A stretch of 38,387 nt of DNA from CAYUNA01 sp047629355 (GTDB lineage Bacteria > Bacteroidota > Bacteroidia > Chitinophagales > Saprospiraceae). Shown piece by piece: positions 6,493-15,634 of the stretch. Location: NCBI GenBank assembly GCA_047629355.1, contig JBLHWU010000024.1, positions 1 through 38,387 on the forward strand, in the 5' to 3' direction. Position numbers and translations under genes: made by a program. How positions within the stretch are numbered: position 1 is the stretch's first letter; each line of letters starts with the position of its first letter. Below the pieces are notes generated by a model that was not told the DNA's origin, searched no databases, and saw nothing but the letters and a program-made list of their open reading frames with translations.

Positions 6493-8709
6493 TTAAATCG
6501 CGTCTATTATAGCATTCAAAGTAGCACTTGGCCGCATAGACTCCGTAGCTTTTGATGGGCTAGGAGAATAGTAACCTTCGATGTCCATAGCCACTCCTTG
6601 TACCCCATTTAACTCCTCCACAATTTTTGCTTCCTTGCTCATCAAAGAAGCTGCAATAGTCGCAAATTTAGCTTGTAATTCAGCATTCGCTGTTTGATTT
6701 GCTAACTCTTTTGCCCAGTACAAAGCTAGATAAAAATGGCTACCTCTATTGTCTAACTCATTTACTTTTCTTGATGGAGACTTCCCATTCTCAAGTAAAG
6801 AAACAGTAGCGTTATCTAGTGCATCTGCCATTATTTGTGCCTTAGGATTATTATTCGTCTTAGCTTCGTGTTCTAAAGAAACCGCTAAGGCCAAGAATTC
6901 GCCTAAAGAATCCCATCTTAAGTGATTTTCTTTAGTGAACTGTTGTACGTGCTTAGGAGCAGAACCACCAGCACCGGTTTCAAATAAACCACCACCATTC
7001 ATCAAAGGAACAATCGACAACATTTTTGCACTTGTGCCTAACTCTAGAATAGGAAAAAGGTCGGTGTTGTAATCTCTCAATACATTTCCTGTAACAGAGA
7101 TGGTATCTTGCCCATCTTTCATTCGCTGGATAGAAACTTTAGTCGCTTCTATCGGAGAAAGAATTCTGATGTCTAAACCAGTCGTATCGTGATTTGGTAA
7201 GTAAGCTTTTACTTTTTGAATTAACTGCGCATCATGCGCTCTGTTTTCATCCAACCAAAAAATGGTAGGAACACCAGTCGCTCTTGCTCTGCTAACAGCC
7301 AATTTAACCCAGTCCTGAATAGGCAAGTCTTTTACTTGGCACATTCTCCAAATATCTCCTTCTTCTACTTCATGCTCAATTAATACGCTACCTGCATGGT
7401 CAACTACTTGTACTTTACCAGCAGAAGGAATTTCGAATGTTTTATCATGCGATCCATATTCCTCCGCTTTTTGAGCCATCAAACCAACATTAGGAACAGT
7501 TCCCATAGTCGTAGGATCAAAAGCACCATTTTCTTTACAGAAGTCAATCGTCGCCTGGTAGATACCTGCGTAAGAACTATCCGGAATAACTGCTTTAGTA
7601 TCCTGAGACTTACCGTCCTTGTTCCACATTTGACCAGAAGTTCTAATCATAGCAGGCATGGAAGCATCAATAATCACATCACTTGGTACATGCAGGTTCG
7701 TAATTCCTTTGTCAGAATTAACCATGGCTAAATCTGGACCTTCCGCAAAACATTTTTGTATTTCCGCTTCCACTTCTGTTTTTACAGCAGGTGCAAGCTT
7801 ATCTAAATTACCCAATAAGTTGCCAAAACCATTGTTTACATTAATACCCGCTTCGTCCAATTCTTTTCCAAACTTTTCGAAAACAGACTTGAAAAATACT
7901 TTTACACCGTAGCCGAATATGATAGGATCAGAAACCTTCATCATCGTTGCCTTCAAATGTAGAGAGAATAATACCCCCTTAGCTTTCGCATCTGCCATTT
8001 GCGCTTCCAAGAAAGCAACCAATGCTTTTTTGCTCATGAATGTTCCATCAATAATCTCTCCATCAAGAACAGGAATAGACTCTTTTAAGACTGTTGTACC
8101 ATTAGCACCAACCAATTGTATTTTCACACTACCCGCTTGAGCGATGGTAACTGATTTTTCGTTGGATAGGAAATCTCCTGAATCCATAGTAGATACATGA
8201 GTAGCAGAGTCTGCCGACCATTTACCCATAGAGTGCGGGTTTTTCCTAGCATAAGCCTTTACGGGCTTAGGTGCTCTTCTGTCTGAGTTACCTTCTCTTA
8301 GGACAGGATTTACAGCACTCCCTTTTATCTTGTCGAAAGTTGCTTTTATGCTTTTTTCTTCGTCGCTACTAGGGGCGTCAGGATAATTAGGTATAGCAAA
8401 TCCATCTCCTTGCAACTCTTTAATAGTCATTTTAAGTTGAGGAATAGAAGCGGAAATATTCGGCAATTTAATGATATTTGCCTCCGGCTTCTTAACCAAT
8501 TCACCCAATTCAACCAATGCATCAGCTACTCGTTGTTCTGGCTTTAAGTAAGTAGGAAAGCTAGCGAGGATTCTACTTGCAAGGGAAATATCTTTTATTT
8601 CCATTTCGACTCCACATTGCTTGGCAAATGCTTGAACAATGGGTAGAAAAGATTTTGTAGCCAAAGCAGGTGCTTCATCAGTATGTGTATAATAAATCTT
8701 AGACGACAT
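6493..8709 (-). CDS. icd: Monomeric NADP-dependent isocitrate dehydrogenase
   Basis: Oxidative decarboxylation of isocitrate to 2-oxoglutarate with NADP in the TCA cycle, in the cytoplasm. The protein is 738 aa, the size of the monomeric IDH class (about 740 aa) and much longer than the homodimeric class. The substrate-binding segment NPVLREGNSDRR sits at residues 134-145, and the sequence matches the family from start to finish, including the conserved HSMGKWSADS and NNGFGNLLG segments. The ATG at 8707-8709 is the natural start. A clean terminator follows, and the gene seems to be transcribed alone. Confidence 0.97.
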   Translation of the reverse strand: MSSKIYYTHTDEAPALATKSFLPIVQAFAKQCGVEMEIKDISLASRILASFPTYLKPEQRVADALVELGELVKKPEANIIKLPNISASIPQLKMTIKELQGDGFAIPNYPDAPSSDEEKSIKATFDKIKGSAVNPVLREGNSDRRAPKPVKAYARKNPHSMGKWSADSATHVSTMDSGDFLSNEKSVTIAQAGSVKIQLVGANGTTVLKESIPVLDGEIIDGTFMSKKALVAFLEAQMADAKAKGVLFSLHLKATMMKVSDPIIFGYGVKVFFKSVFEKFGKELDEAGINVNNGFGNLLGNLDKLAPAVKTEVEAEIQKCFAEGPDLAMVNSDKGITNLHVPSDVIIDASMPAMIRTSGQMWNKDGKSQDTKAVIPDSSYAGIYQATIDFCKENGAFDPTTMGTVPNVGLMAQKAEEYGSHDKTFEIPSAGKVQVVDHAGSVLIEHEVEEGDIWRMCQVKDLPIQDWVKLAVSRARATGVPTIFWLDENRAHDAQLIQKVKAYLPNHDTTGLDIRILSPIEATKVSIQRMKDGQDTISVTGNVLRDYNTDLFPILELGTSAKMLSIVPLMNGGGLFETGAGGSAPKHVQQFTKENHLRWDSLGEFLALAVSLEHEAKTNNNPKAQIMADALDNATVSLLENGKSPSRKVNELDNRGSHFYLALYWAKELANQTANAELQAKFATIAASLMSKEAKIVEELNGVQGVAMDIEGYYSPSPSKATESMRPSATLNAIIDAI

Positions 8710-9110
8710 GTTTTGTTTGTTTAAAAACTTAAGTCTTTAGGTGGTTGGTCTTTGGATAGAAAACGCTAATTAAATTTAAAGCGTGCTAAAGACGAAAGAC
8801 TAAAATGCCAAAGACCAAATTATTAGTAAATTTTGACTAATTTGGTCGCTGAAATCAACTACCAAATCAACCTATTTTTTAATTAATTTTATCCCCTGTG
8901 GGAAAAGCGGCGCAAAGGTAGTTAATTTGCAGCGTTTTTGGGAAAACTACTTACGCATTTTTAAAACATTCAACAGAGAAGTCAGAAGTCAGACCATTTT
9001 ACTGTCAGAAGTCAGAAAAACTGGTATTTTAACGCTTTCAACTATCTAATTTCTGACCGCGCAAGCGGTCTTACTTCTAACCTCTGGATTTTAAAATATT
9101 ATTTTACAAC
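8710..9110. other. Divergent intergenic region upstream of isocitrate dehydrogenase
   Basis: About 400 bp with no gene. On the minus strand TACCTTTG (8913-8920) matches the TAnnTTTG promoter word, giving a leader of about 200 bases for the dehydrogenase. An 11-bp inverted pair TTGGTCTTTGG / CCAAAGACCAA lies within that leader (about 8743-8753 and 8809-8819). The word GTCAGAAGTCAGA occurs twice near 8981 and 9004. A small hairpin GACCGC-GCAA-GCGGTC sits at 9055-9070. Confidence 0.5.
8913..8920 (-). promoter_or_regulatory. Candidate -7 element (TACCTTTG) for isocitrate dehydrogenase
   Basis: Exact TAnnTTTG match on the minus strand upstream of the dehydrogenase start. The -33 half is not clear. 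The inverted repeat between this site and the start codon could be a leader structure. Confidence 0.45.
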
Positions 9111-9704
9111 ATGAAGAAAATTATTTTTTTTAGTCTCTTGATAGCAGTTTTTAGCTGCAAAACCAATCAAAATTCAGTTGGTGAAAACGGAAAAGAATGT
9201 TCAACTATCGGCACCGTGAAAGACTTTTCGGGCTTGGATGGCTGTGGCTTCTTGATTGTTTTAGAAAATGGGGACAAGCTGAATCCCGCTAAAATCAGTG
9301 ATGCCGATTTTGAATTAAAAGCAGGTCAAAAAATCAAATTTAGCTACAAAGAAATGCCAGACATGACGGGTATTTGTATGTCTGAGAAGGCGATTGTCGA
9401 AGTTATTTGTATCAAGGAAATCAGTGCAGACGATGCCGCTTTGTGTGCAGATACCAAAAACCCGTTTGAAATTGATTGGATGGATAAAGCGCTTGACCGT
9501 CACAATCCTCAACAAGTCATTAAATATAAAACAAGGGATGGTTTTTCTTACCTTTTTAAAGGAATTCCATTGGCTTGTTTTTATGATTGTAAAGGGAATT
9601 TTATTTGTAAAACGAATGGTGCTGATGATGATTGTTTTAAAAATAATGTTCAAACTGCTGGAAAAGGAAAAATTATCTGGCAAGGTGAAGGAATTTGGGA
9701 TTAA
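9111..9704 (+). CDS. Cysteine-rich lipoprotein of unknown function
   Basis: A 197-aa protein with a lipoprotein signal: basic start, hydrophobic stretch and a VFSC lipobox, so Cys16 would be lipidated. The mature part has about nine more cysteines. The second half (residues about 118-180: ...WMDKALDRHNP... and ACFYDCKGNFICKTNG) resembles the small DUF6970-type domain of Bacteroidota lipoproteins, in which a Trp-Leu helix is followed by a YxGxxVYFxxxxCC-like strand. That comparison is from memory and is tentative. The first half (residues 25-102) looks like a separate small beta domain. No partner gene is evident and ruvB follows after 151 bp. Confidence 0.75.
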   Translation: MKKIIFFSLLIAVFSCKTNQNSVGENGKECSTIGTVKDFSGLDGCGFLIVLENGDKLNPAKISDADFELKAGQKIKFSYKEMPDMTGICMSEKAIVEVICIKEISADDAALCADTKNPFEIDWMDKALDRHNPQQVIKYKTRDGFSYLFKGIPLACFYDCKGNFICKTNGADDDCFKNNVQTAGKGKIIWQGEGIWD

Positions 9705-9743
9705 GGGAATTTGTAAAAAAACTGCCATTCCAAATCATTAGAC

Positions 9744-9794
9744 ATACTGAAAGTATTTTGCCTTAAATAATTAGCATCCGCGAAGTGGATGAAT
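9744..9794 (+). repeat. Two GAA-triloop mini-hairpins
   Basis: ATACT-GAA-AGTAT (9744-9756) and ATCCGC-GAA-GTGGAT (9776-9790, one G-T wobble), the second followed by GAAT. They share loop and downstream bases with hairpins at 14703 and in the 26436-26617 module. Confidence 0.55.
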
Positions 9795-9855
9795 ATCATG
9801 CAACTTAGTTTGCAGCGTACCAAAGCCAACCACTAAAAATTAACCATTAAAAAAG

Positions 9856-10884
9856 ATGTTAAATCCGAACTTAGACTCTACTGGAGAAGACTTTAGTCCT
9901 GAAGAAAAGACCATAGAAAAGGCACTACGCCCGATTTCGTTAAGCGACTTTAGTGGGCAACCAAAAATTGTCGAAAATCTACAAATTTTCATACAAGCTG
10001 CCAAGTTGCGAAACGAGGCTTTAGACCACGTGTTGCTACACGGCCCTCCGGGTTTGGGGAAGACGACGCTGTCGCATATTATTTGCAATGAATTGGATAC
10101 TGATTTGAAAATGACCTCTGGCCCCGTTTTGGAAAAACCAGGAGATTTAGCAGGTTTGTTGACCAATTTGGAAGAAGGTGATGTCCTATTTATTGATGAA
10201 ATCCACCGATTAAATAATGTCGTTGAGGAATATTTATACTCTGCCATGGAGGATTACCGCATCGATATTATGATTGATAGCGGCCCGAATGCACGGAGTA
10301 TTCAGTTGACTTTAAATCCGTTTACACTGGTCGGCGCGACGACTCGAATGGGTTTATTGACCGCACCGATGCGGGCTCGATTTGGAATTAATTGCCACTT
10401 AGATTATTACGATGTGGCGACTTTGGAAAAGATTATCAAGCGGTCGTCAGAGATTTTAAAAGTACCAATTACGGAGGAAGGGGCGCTCGAAATTGCTCGC
10501 AGAAGTCGTGGTACACCTCGGATTGCCAACGCCCTACTCCGCCGAATTCGAGATTTTGCACAAATCAAAGGCGATGGTACAATTGATATCAAAATTGCGA
10601 AATACGGACTGGAAGCTTTGAATGTCGATGAAAGTGGCTTGGATGAAATGGACAACAAAATTTTAGATACCATTATCAATAAATTTAAAGGTGGACCGGT
10701 TGGTTTGACGACGGTAGCGACGGCTGTGGGAGAAGAAGCAGGGACAATTGAAGAAGTCCACGAACCATTTTTGATTATGGAAGGGTATCTGCAACGGACG
10801 CCGCGTGGGCGGCAGGCGACAGATAAAGCCTATGTGCATATAGGAATTGTGCCGCCGACGCAATCGGGGACTTTGTTTGGGTGA
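9856..10884 (+). CDS. ruvB: Holliday junction branch-migration helicase RuvB
   Basis: AAA+ ATPase that works with RuvA as the motor of Holliday junction branch migration. At 342 aa it is full length. Walker A GPPGLGKT is at residues 63-70, Walker B VLFIDEI at 110-116, sensor 1 GATTR at 160-164, followed by the arginine-finger segment APMRARFG. The C-terminal winged-helix region contains GGPVGLTT and the GYLQRTPRGR motif. ruvA is not adjacent, which is common. The ATG at 9856 gives the usual short N-terminal arm. Confidence 0.97.
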   Translation: MLNPNLDSTGEDFSPEEKTIEKALRPISLSDFSGQPKIVENLQIFIQAAKLRNEALDHVLLHGPPGLGKTTLSHIICNELDTDLKMTSGPVLEKPGDLAGLLTNLEEGDVLFIDEIHRLNNVVEEYLYSAMEDYRIDIMIDSGPNARSIQLTLNPFTLVGATTRMGLLTAPMRARFGINCHLDYYDVATLEKIIKRSSEILKVPITEEGALEIARRSRGTPRIANALLRRIRDFAQIKGDGTIDIKIAKYGLEALNVDESGLDEMDNKILDTIINKFKGGPVGLTTVATAVGEEAGTIEEVHEPFLIMEGYLQRTPRGRQATDKAYVHIGIVPPTQSGTLFG

Positions 10885-10917
10885 TTTGGGTATTGGGGAC
10901 AAGGTGAGAAAAATTGG

Positions 10918-11101
10918 GTAACTACTCAGGTGGTTTTTAGTCTATTTTTAATTAAGAATAGTTAAAACAATGTCTTTTAAGTTACGGAAATGTAAAAAAA
11001 ATGATTTTTTGTCAGAAATTTGAAAAAATTAGACAAATATCATTTTTAAACAAAACTATAAATAACTGATAATCAATAAATTAAAGTACCTGAGCAGTTA
11101 C
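10918..11101. repeat. 184-bp segment with 14-bp terminal inverted repeats
   Basis: GTAACTACTCAGGT (10918-10931) and ACCTGAGCAGTTAC (11088-11101) are inverted copies with one mismatch. The interior is AT-rich and non-coding. The gap between ruvB and the next gene consists almost wholly of this segment. A related word TACCTGAGTA occurs in the hairpin at 4247-4263. Confidence 0.45.
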
Positions 11102-11158
11102 AAAATCGGTCTTTAATTAGAGAAAGTTTTAACATTTCTATAATTAAAAATCACGCTT

Positions 11159-12370
11159 ATGAGGTTGAGAATTTTACCCTTCTTGTTTTTGTTGCATTTC
11201 TCAATGATTTCCTTTGGGCAAACAGCAAAAGGAAGCTGGCTTATCAATGGAAATACAGCCATCGAATCCATTGGAGAAAACAGTGCTTTCATCAATAATT
11301 TACAAACAAAAACGGGCTATTTTTTCACCAATAGTTTAGTCATAGGTGCGGATATTGACTTTGCCTTGCGGCGTACCAAATTAGGAGAAACCATTAGATT
11401 TATCAATTATACTACTACGCCATTTGTTCGCTTGTATTTTTTGAAAAATAGATTTCGCCCTTATTTACAAACAGATTTCACGTTTGATTGGTATAGAGAC
11501 CCTGTAGTTGATTTCAACGCTTTTACAGGTAATAAAGCCGTAATCAACGGTTACGAAACAGAATTTCAAACAGCAGCATCTGCAAGTTTTGGCATCAATT
11601 ATTTTTTGAATAAAAACGTGGCATTGAATGCCCAAGTGTATTATTATTTCAAAGATAACCGGCAGAATAGTAACCAATTTTCCGATACAAAATTTAGTAA
11701 TATTGAGTTGGGTTTAACCTATTTCTTAAGTAGAAACAAAACGATTACATCTACGGATTCCCTTTCCTTAAAGCAGCGATTTCTAAAAAAAGGCAATGCC
11801 GAATTTGGCTCAAATACTGCGCTGAATTTTAAAACTTCGACGACCATTTTATTATTTGGAGAGGTCTTTTTAACCGATTATCTAAAATTAAAAAATGGCT
11901 TCGAGAGTTTCCTTACCCGAAATGCGGGTCCATTTGACCACTATTTTTATTTTGGCTATCAACCTGAATTCCAGACATTTATAAAAATCACTCCTTCCAC
12001 ATTTTTTACACCTACAATTGGCGGAGATTTTGGTTTATTTCATGTCAAAGCTTCTGATACCACTGTAGAAGCTTTTGGTTGGTCGCTGTTGGGTCGTCCG
12101 ACGTTGACGCATTTTAGGCAGAATACCATTTTCGAATTGGGTGCTGAATTCCGCTATTTTTTCCGTGACCGTTCGCAAGTCAAAAGCAATCGTTGGGACA
12201 GGGATTTGTTTTTGAAAATCACACAATTCGTTACGCCATATTTAGGAATAACTTTAGAAACTCGCATGACGGTTTTAGGGTTAAGTAAACGGAGTACTTT
12301 TTTAGACGGGGAAGTAGATTATCCAGAATTTTTGAAAATAGGATTTGTTTATTTTATAGCAAAACATTAA
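11159..12370 (+). CDS. Predicted outer-membrane beta-barrel protein
   Basis: A 403-aa protein with signal peptide MRLRILPFLFLLHFSMISFG, cleaved before or after the following Gln. The mature part alternates short amphipathic strands rich in aromatic residues (YFFTNSLVIGADIDF, FVRLYFLKN, FGINYFLNKNVALNAQVYYYF, FSNIELGLTYFL) with polar turns, and it ends in a C-terminal strand with FVYFIAKH. This pattern fits an outer-membrane barrel of about 12-16 strands of the OmpA/PorV-like type common in Bacteroidota. I do not recognise a specific family. It stands alone and function is unknown. Confidence 0.75.
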   Translation: MRLRILPFLFLLHFSMISFGQTAKGSWLINGNTAIESIGENSAFINNLQTKTGYFFTNSLVIGADIDFALRRTKLGETIRFINYTTTPFVRLYFLKNRFRPYLQTDFTFDWYRDPVVDFNAFTGNKAVINGYETEFQTAASASFGINYFLNKNVALNAQVYYYFKDNRQNSNQFSDTKFSNIELGLTYFLSRNKTITSTDSLSLKQRFLKKGNAEFGSNTALNFKTSTTILLFGEVFLTDYLKLKNGFESFLTRNAGPFDHYFYFGYQPEFQTFIKITPSTFFTPTIGGDFGLFHVKASDTTVEAFGWSLLGRPTLTHFRQNTIFELGAEFRYFFRDRSQVKSNRWDRDLFLKITQFVTPYLGITLETRMTVLGLSKRSTFLDGEVDYPEFLKIGFVYFIAKH

Positions 12371-12385
12371 TTTAATTCACTATAT

Positions 12386-12832
12386 TTACGAAGGGTTAGA
12401 CAATATTTTATAAACAATAATACCTGCAAAAATGGCGATTCCCAAGTTAATTACGATTGGAGTAATTAACCAAGCAAGTGCACCTTTTAGTCGTGTTTTT
12501 CTTGTAAAAAAGTACATCTGAATACCTATTCCTGTATATACTACAGGGACTATAAAAACAACTAACCAACCTGTCAAAGTCAAGGTAATCAACCCTAAAG
12601 TTAGCGCAGAAAAGATAGAGAGACCGATTAAAAACCAAGCCTTCTTCTCCTTCAATTTCTTTATCTTTTCCATTATCTTAGCAAACCCTTTTTGCTTTTT
12701 AATTTTTACTCTCTGCTGTACAACAGCCTGAGTTGAGTTCCGCTGTTCCGTAACTGCGAAACCATTTGCAGGCAATAAAAAAAGTGATAAAAAATAAAAA
12801 AGTTGAAAATAGAAAAAGTGTTTCATTTGCAT
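12386..12832 (-). CDS. Small membrane protein, function unknown
   Basis: A 148-aa protein with an N-terminal hydrophobic signal (KHFFYFQLFYFLSLFLLPANGFA), a basic coiled segment (residues about 42-64, QRVKIKKQKGFAKIMEKIKK), and two to three membrane segments (about 66-88, 90-106 and 117-145). It could start at ATG 12832 or two codons later. The layout suggests a processed membrane protein with a charged cytoplasmic or periplasmic linker. No family is recognised. It converges on the barrel protein gene 16 bp away. Confidence 0.65.
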   Translation of the reverse strand: MQMKHFFYFQLFYFLSLFLLPANGFAVTEQRNSTQAVVQQRVKIKKQKGFAKIMEKIKKLKEKKAWFLIGLSIFSALTLGLITLTLTGWLVVFIVPVVYTGIGIQMYFFTRKTRLKGALAWLITPIVINLGIAIFAGIIVYKILSNPS

Positions 12833-12974
12833 AACTTTTGAATAAAAAAAACAATAGTTCTAATACACCAAACACTGTCTCTTCCCCCAAATTCTCTAAA
12901 TCTATTTTACCGATTCGCTGAACCATCTTGTCTGAAAACGTTTTTACAGCTAAAATATTAAAGCATATTTCTCT

Positions 12975-13583
12975 ATGAAAAAATTACCCAAATCATTCTA
13001 CACCCGCACCGACGTCCTCCAAATTTCCAAAGACCTCCTCGGCAAACACCTCGTTACCAACTTCGACGGACAGCGCACCGTCGGCAAAATTGTCGAAACG
13101 GAAGCCTATCGAGCACCAGATGACAAGGCTTGTCATGCACACCTTAATCGTTTTACAAAAAGAACCAAAGTAATGTTTGAAGAAGGTGGCGTAGCTTATG
13201 TATATTTGTGCTACGGAATCCATCATTTATTCAATATTGTGACCGCAAAAGAAGGAATGGCACACGCGATTTTGGTGCGGGGAATTGAGCCTGTCGAAAA
13301 TATAGAATTGATGATGGAACGACGCGGCATGGACAAATTAAAGCCACAATTGACTGCTGGGCCTGGCGTTTTGAGCAAAGCAATGGGTATTACAAAAGCG
13401 TTTACAGGAATGAGTTTAGTGAATGAAGATGCGGCAATTTGGATAGCAGATAGTCGAGAAACTATTCCAGAAAAAAATATCATTTGCAGCCCTCGTGTGG
13501 GCATTGATTATGCAGAAGAATGTGCGTTATGGGATTGGCGATTTCGGATTAAAGGTAATAAATGGGCAAGTAAAGCAAAATAA
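12975..13583 (+). CDS. mpg: DNA-3-methyladenine glycosylase, AAG/MPG family
   Basis: Base-excision repair enzyme that flips out and removes alkylated purines such as 3-methyladenine. At 202 aa it has the usual bacterial length. The family core GKIVETEAY is at residues 37-45; by alignment to human AAG, Glu43 is the catalytic base and Tyr45 packs in the pocket. YVYLCYG (75-81) contains Tyr80, which corresponds to the intercalating tyrosine. Later AHAILVRGIEP and the TAGPGVLSKAMGI segment also fit. The stop codon TAA overlaps the next gene's ATG by one base, so the two are almost certainly cotranscribed. Confidence 0.95.
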   Translation: MKKLPKSFYTRTDVLQISKDLLGKHLVTNFDGQRTVGKIVETEAYRAPDDKACHAHLNRFTKRTKVMFEEGGVAYVYLCYGIHHLFNIVTAKEGMAHAILVRGIEPVENIELMMERRGMDKLKPQLTAGPGVLSKAMGITKAFTGMSLVNEDAAIWIADSRETIPEKNIICSPRVGIDYAEECALWDWRFRIKGNKWASKAK

Positions 13584-14671
13584 TGAAAGTACTTATAATT
13601 AGTGATTATCGCGATATTTTAAACTCTGTCCGTCCAGAAGGAGAACTATTTATTGGCTTAAAAAAAGCAGGAGTAGACTTGACTTTGATGACTTTTGGTG
13701 ACGGCGAATTTTTAGCAGAATTTAAAAAAGCAGGCATTCGAGTGATTGATTTTCATCCTGAAAAGAAAGTTTCTTGGTCGGCAATTCGCTTTATTCGGGC
13801 AGAACTTAAACGCGGAAAATACGATATTCTGCACCTTTTCAATAGCAAGGCTATTTCCAACGGCGCTTTTGCAGCCATTGGGATTCCAGTTAAAGTGCTG
13901 ACTTATCGTGGCGTGATTGGCATTACCAAATGGTACAATCCCAACTCTTATTTAAAACATTTGCATCCGCGAATTGACGGCATTACGGCGGTGTCAAAAG
14001 CGATTCAATCGTATTTGCAAACACAGATTTTTTTCAATAAAAATAAGGTCAAGCATTTTTATAAAGGGCAAAATCTGGATTGGTATAAAAATACTAAAAC
14101 AGCGGATTTAAAAGAATTCAATCTACCCAAAGATGCATTTATCGTTACTTGCGTCGCGAATTATCGTCGTTTCAAACGGATTGATTATTTGATAAATTCC
14201 ACCCATTTTTTAGCTAAAAACTTACCCATTTACTTCTTATTAATTGGTCGAAATATGGATGCGACCGAAAATGTAAAATTGCTCAAAAAAAGCCCTTATC
14301 AAAACCATTTTCACTTGACAGGCTATCGCCAAGATGCCATAAATTTGGTCAAAGCCAGCGATGTTTACATCCAACCTTCTGACCATGAGGGACTTGGAAA
14401 GGGAATTTTGGAAGCCATGTCTTTGGGCATTCCGCCGATTGTGACAAATACAGGTGGACCAGCTGAATTTGTGGATAATGAACAGTCAGGTTTGATTGTT
14501 GAAGTAAAAAATGCACGCGCTATTGCGAAAGCGATTGAACGGTTATATAATGATGAGAATTTGCGAAAAAGGCTTGCTGTTGGAGCAAAAGCGACGATTG
14601 AAGGAAGAATGAATATTCGACAGTCGGTAGTTGGTTTGAAACGGGTTTATGAGGCGTTTTTAAAAGCTTAA
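13583..14671 (+). CDS. GT4-family glycosyltransferase
   Basis: A 362-aa GT-B fold glycosyltransferase, cytoplasmic or membrane-associated. It shows an N-terminal Rossmann start MKVLIISD, the acceptor-domain segment DILHLFNSKA, a donor-domain strand VTCVANYRRFKRIDYLI, and the E-x7-E signature HEGLGKGILEAM with Glu269 and Glu277, followed by PPIVTNTGGPAEFV. These place it with retaining GT4 enzymes that transfer sugars from nucleotide donors to lipid or polysaccharide acceptors. Substrate cannot be told. It is translationally coupled to the DNA glycosylase gene by a TAATG overlap, an unexpected pairing. Confidence 0.93.
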   Translation: MKVLIISDYRDILNSVRPEGELFIGLKKAGVDLTLMTFGDGEFLAEFKKAGIRVIDFHPEKKVSWSAIRFIRAELKRGKYDILHLFNSKAISNGAFAAIGIPVKVLTYRGVIGITKWYNPNSYLKHLHPRIDGITAVSKAIQSYLQTQIFFNKNKVKHFYKGQNLDWYKNTKTADLKEFNLPKDAFIVTCVANYRRFKRIDYLINSTHFLAKNLPIYFLLIGRNMDATENVKLLKKSPYQNHFHLTGYRQDAINLVKASDVYIQPSDHEGLGKGILEAMSLGIPPIVTNTGGPAEFVDNEQSGLIVEVKNARAIAKAIERLYNDENLRKRLAVGAKATIEGRMNIRQSVVGLKRVYEAFLKA

Positions 14672-14702
14672 ATTTGTAACGCAATCTCCTCACCACATAA
14701 TG

Positions 14703-14800
14703 AATCCTGAAAGGATTGAATATAAAATATGGCTCATGAATGAAGTTAGTGGAGGGACTTTTTCGTTCCTCCACTAAGAGTGCCGCGCCGCCTGCGGCGG
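14703..14800. repeat. Hairpin cluster after glycosyltransferase gene
   Basis: Three hairpins: AATCCT-GAA-AGGATT (14703-14717, followed by GAAT); a 10-bp perfect stem TTAGTGGAGG / CCTCCACTAA (14746-14755 and 14768-14777, extended inward by three pairs including one wobble, with T-rich loop); and CCGCC-TGC-GGCGG (14788-14800). The second may act as a terminator for either convergent gene. The first belongs to the GAA-triloop family. Confidence 0.6.
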
Positions 14801-14851
14801 TGCGAGAATGGTTATTGAATACGTTTCACTAAGGGATTTAGAAAATAGAAC

Positions 14852-15526
14852 TTAATTCTTCATCCGGCATTCCGCCAATATCTTCACCATAGCAAGCTGT
14901 TCTATCGGCGTTAAATTCGTATTGTCAATCAAAACTGCATCTTCTGCTTGCTTCAAAGGACTGTCTGCCCGAGTTGAATCAATATGATCTCGATTGGTCA
15001 AATTATTTTTCACTTCCTCCCAATCAGCGTGCTGACCTTTGGCTTTGATTTCTTCAAATCGACGGCGCGTACGTTCCTCCACATCAGCAGTCAAAAATAT
15101 TTTTAAGTCGGCATTTGGGAAGACAACCGTACCAATATCCCGACCATCCATGACGATACCTTTTTCATCGCCCATTGCATGTTGGAGGAGCACCAGTTTT
15201 CGGCGAACGGCAGAGATTGTCGCCACAGGACTAACCTTTTCAGAAACATACATTTTCCGGATTTCCCCTTGTACATCTTTTCCATTTAGAAAAATATGTG
15301 TTCCATTTCCTTGATTTTCAAAATGGATTTCAATGTTAGGCAACACGACTTTAACTGCGTGCTCATCGGTTATATCTACCTGATTTTCAATGAAATACAG
15401 GGTAACTGCACGATACATATCCCCCGTACTAATGTAGCTATAATGAAGCGAATCGCCCAAGGCTTTTGCCAAAGTACTTTTCCCACAAGAAGAATGTCCG
15501 TCAATGGCAATAATAATTCTTTTCAC
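14852..15526 (-). CDS. cmk: Cytidylate kinase
   Basis: Phosphorylates CMP and dCMP with ATP in pyrimidine nucleotide metabolism. At 224 aa the length is typical. The P-loop GHSSCGKST is at residues 10-18, STGDMYRA at about 33-40 binds the monophosphate, and GRDIGT is at 128-133, followed by DLKIFLTADVEERTRRR of the lid region. A good Bacteroidota promoter (TTG, 20-base gap, TACATTTG) precedes it at 15635-15665. Confidence 0.96.
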   Translation of the reverse strand: MKRIIIAIDGHSSCGKSTLAKALGDSLHYSYISTGDMYRAVTLYFIENQVDITDEHAVKVVLPNIEIHFENQGNGTHIFLNGKDVQGEIRKMYVSEKVSPVATISAVRRKLVLLQHAMGDEKGIVMDGRDIGTVVFPNADLKIFLTADVEERTRRRFEEIKAKGQHADWEEVKNNLTNRDHIDSTRADSPLKQAEDAVLIDNTNLTPIEQLAMVKILAECRMKN

Positions 15527-15634
15527 AAAAATAAGGTAACGGTAAACAGCTCATGGCAAACTGCGCACGGACTGTTAGGTTAAAAAATTTATTCAGATTT
15601 TACCAAAAAACTTTCGTTTTTCTCAAAAACCGCA

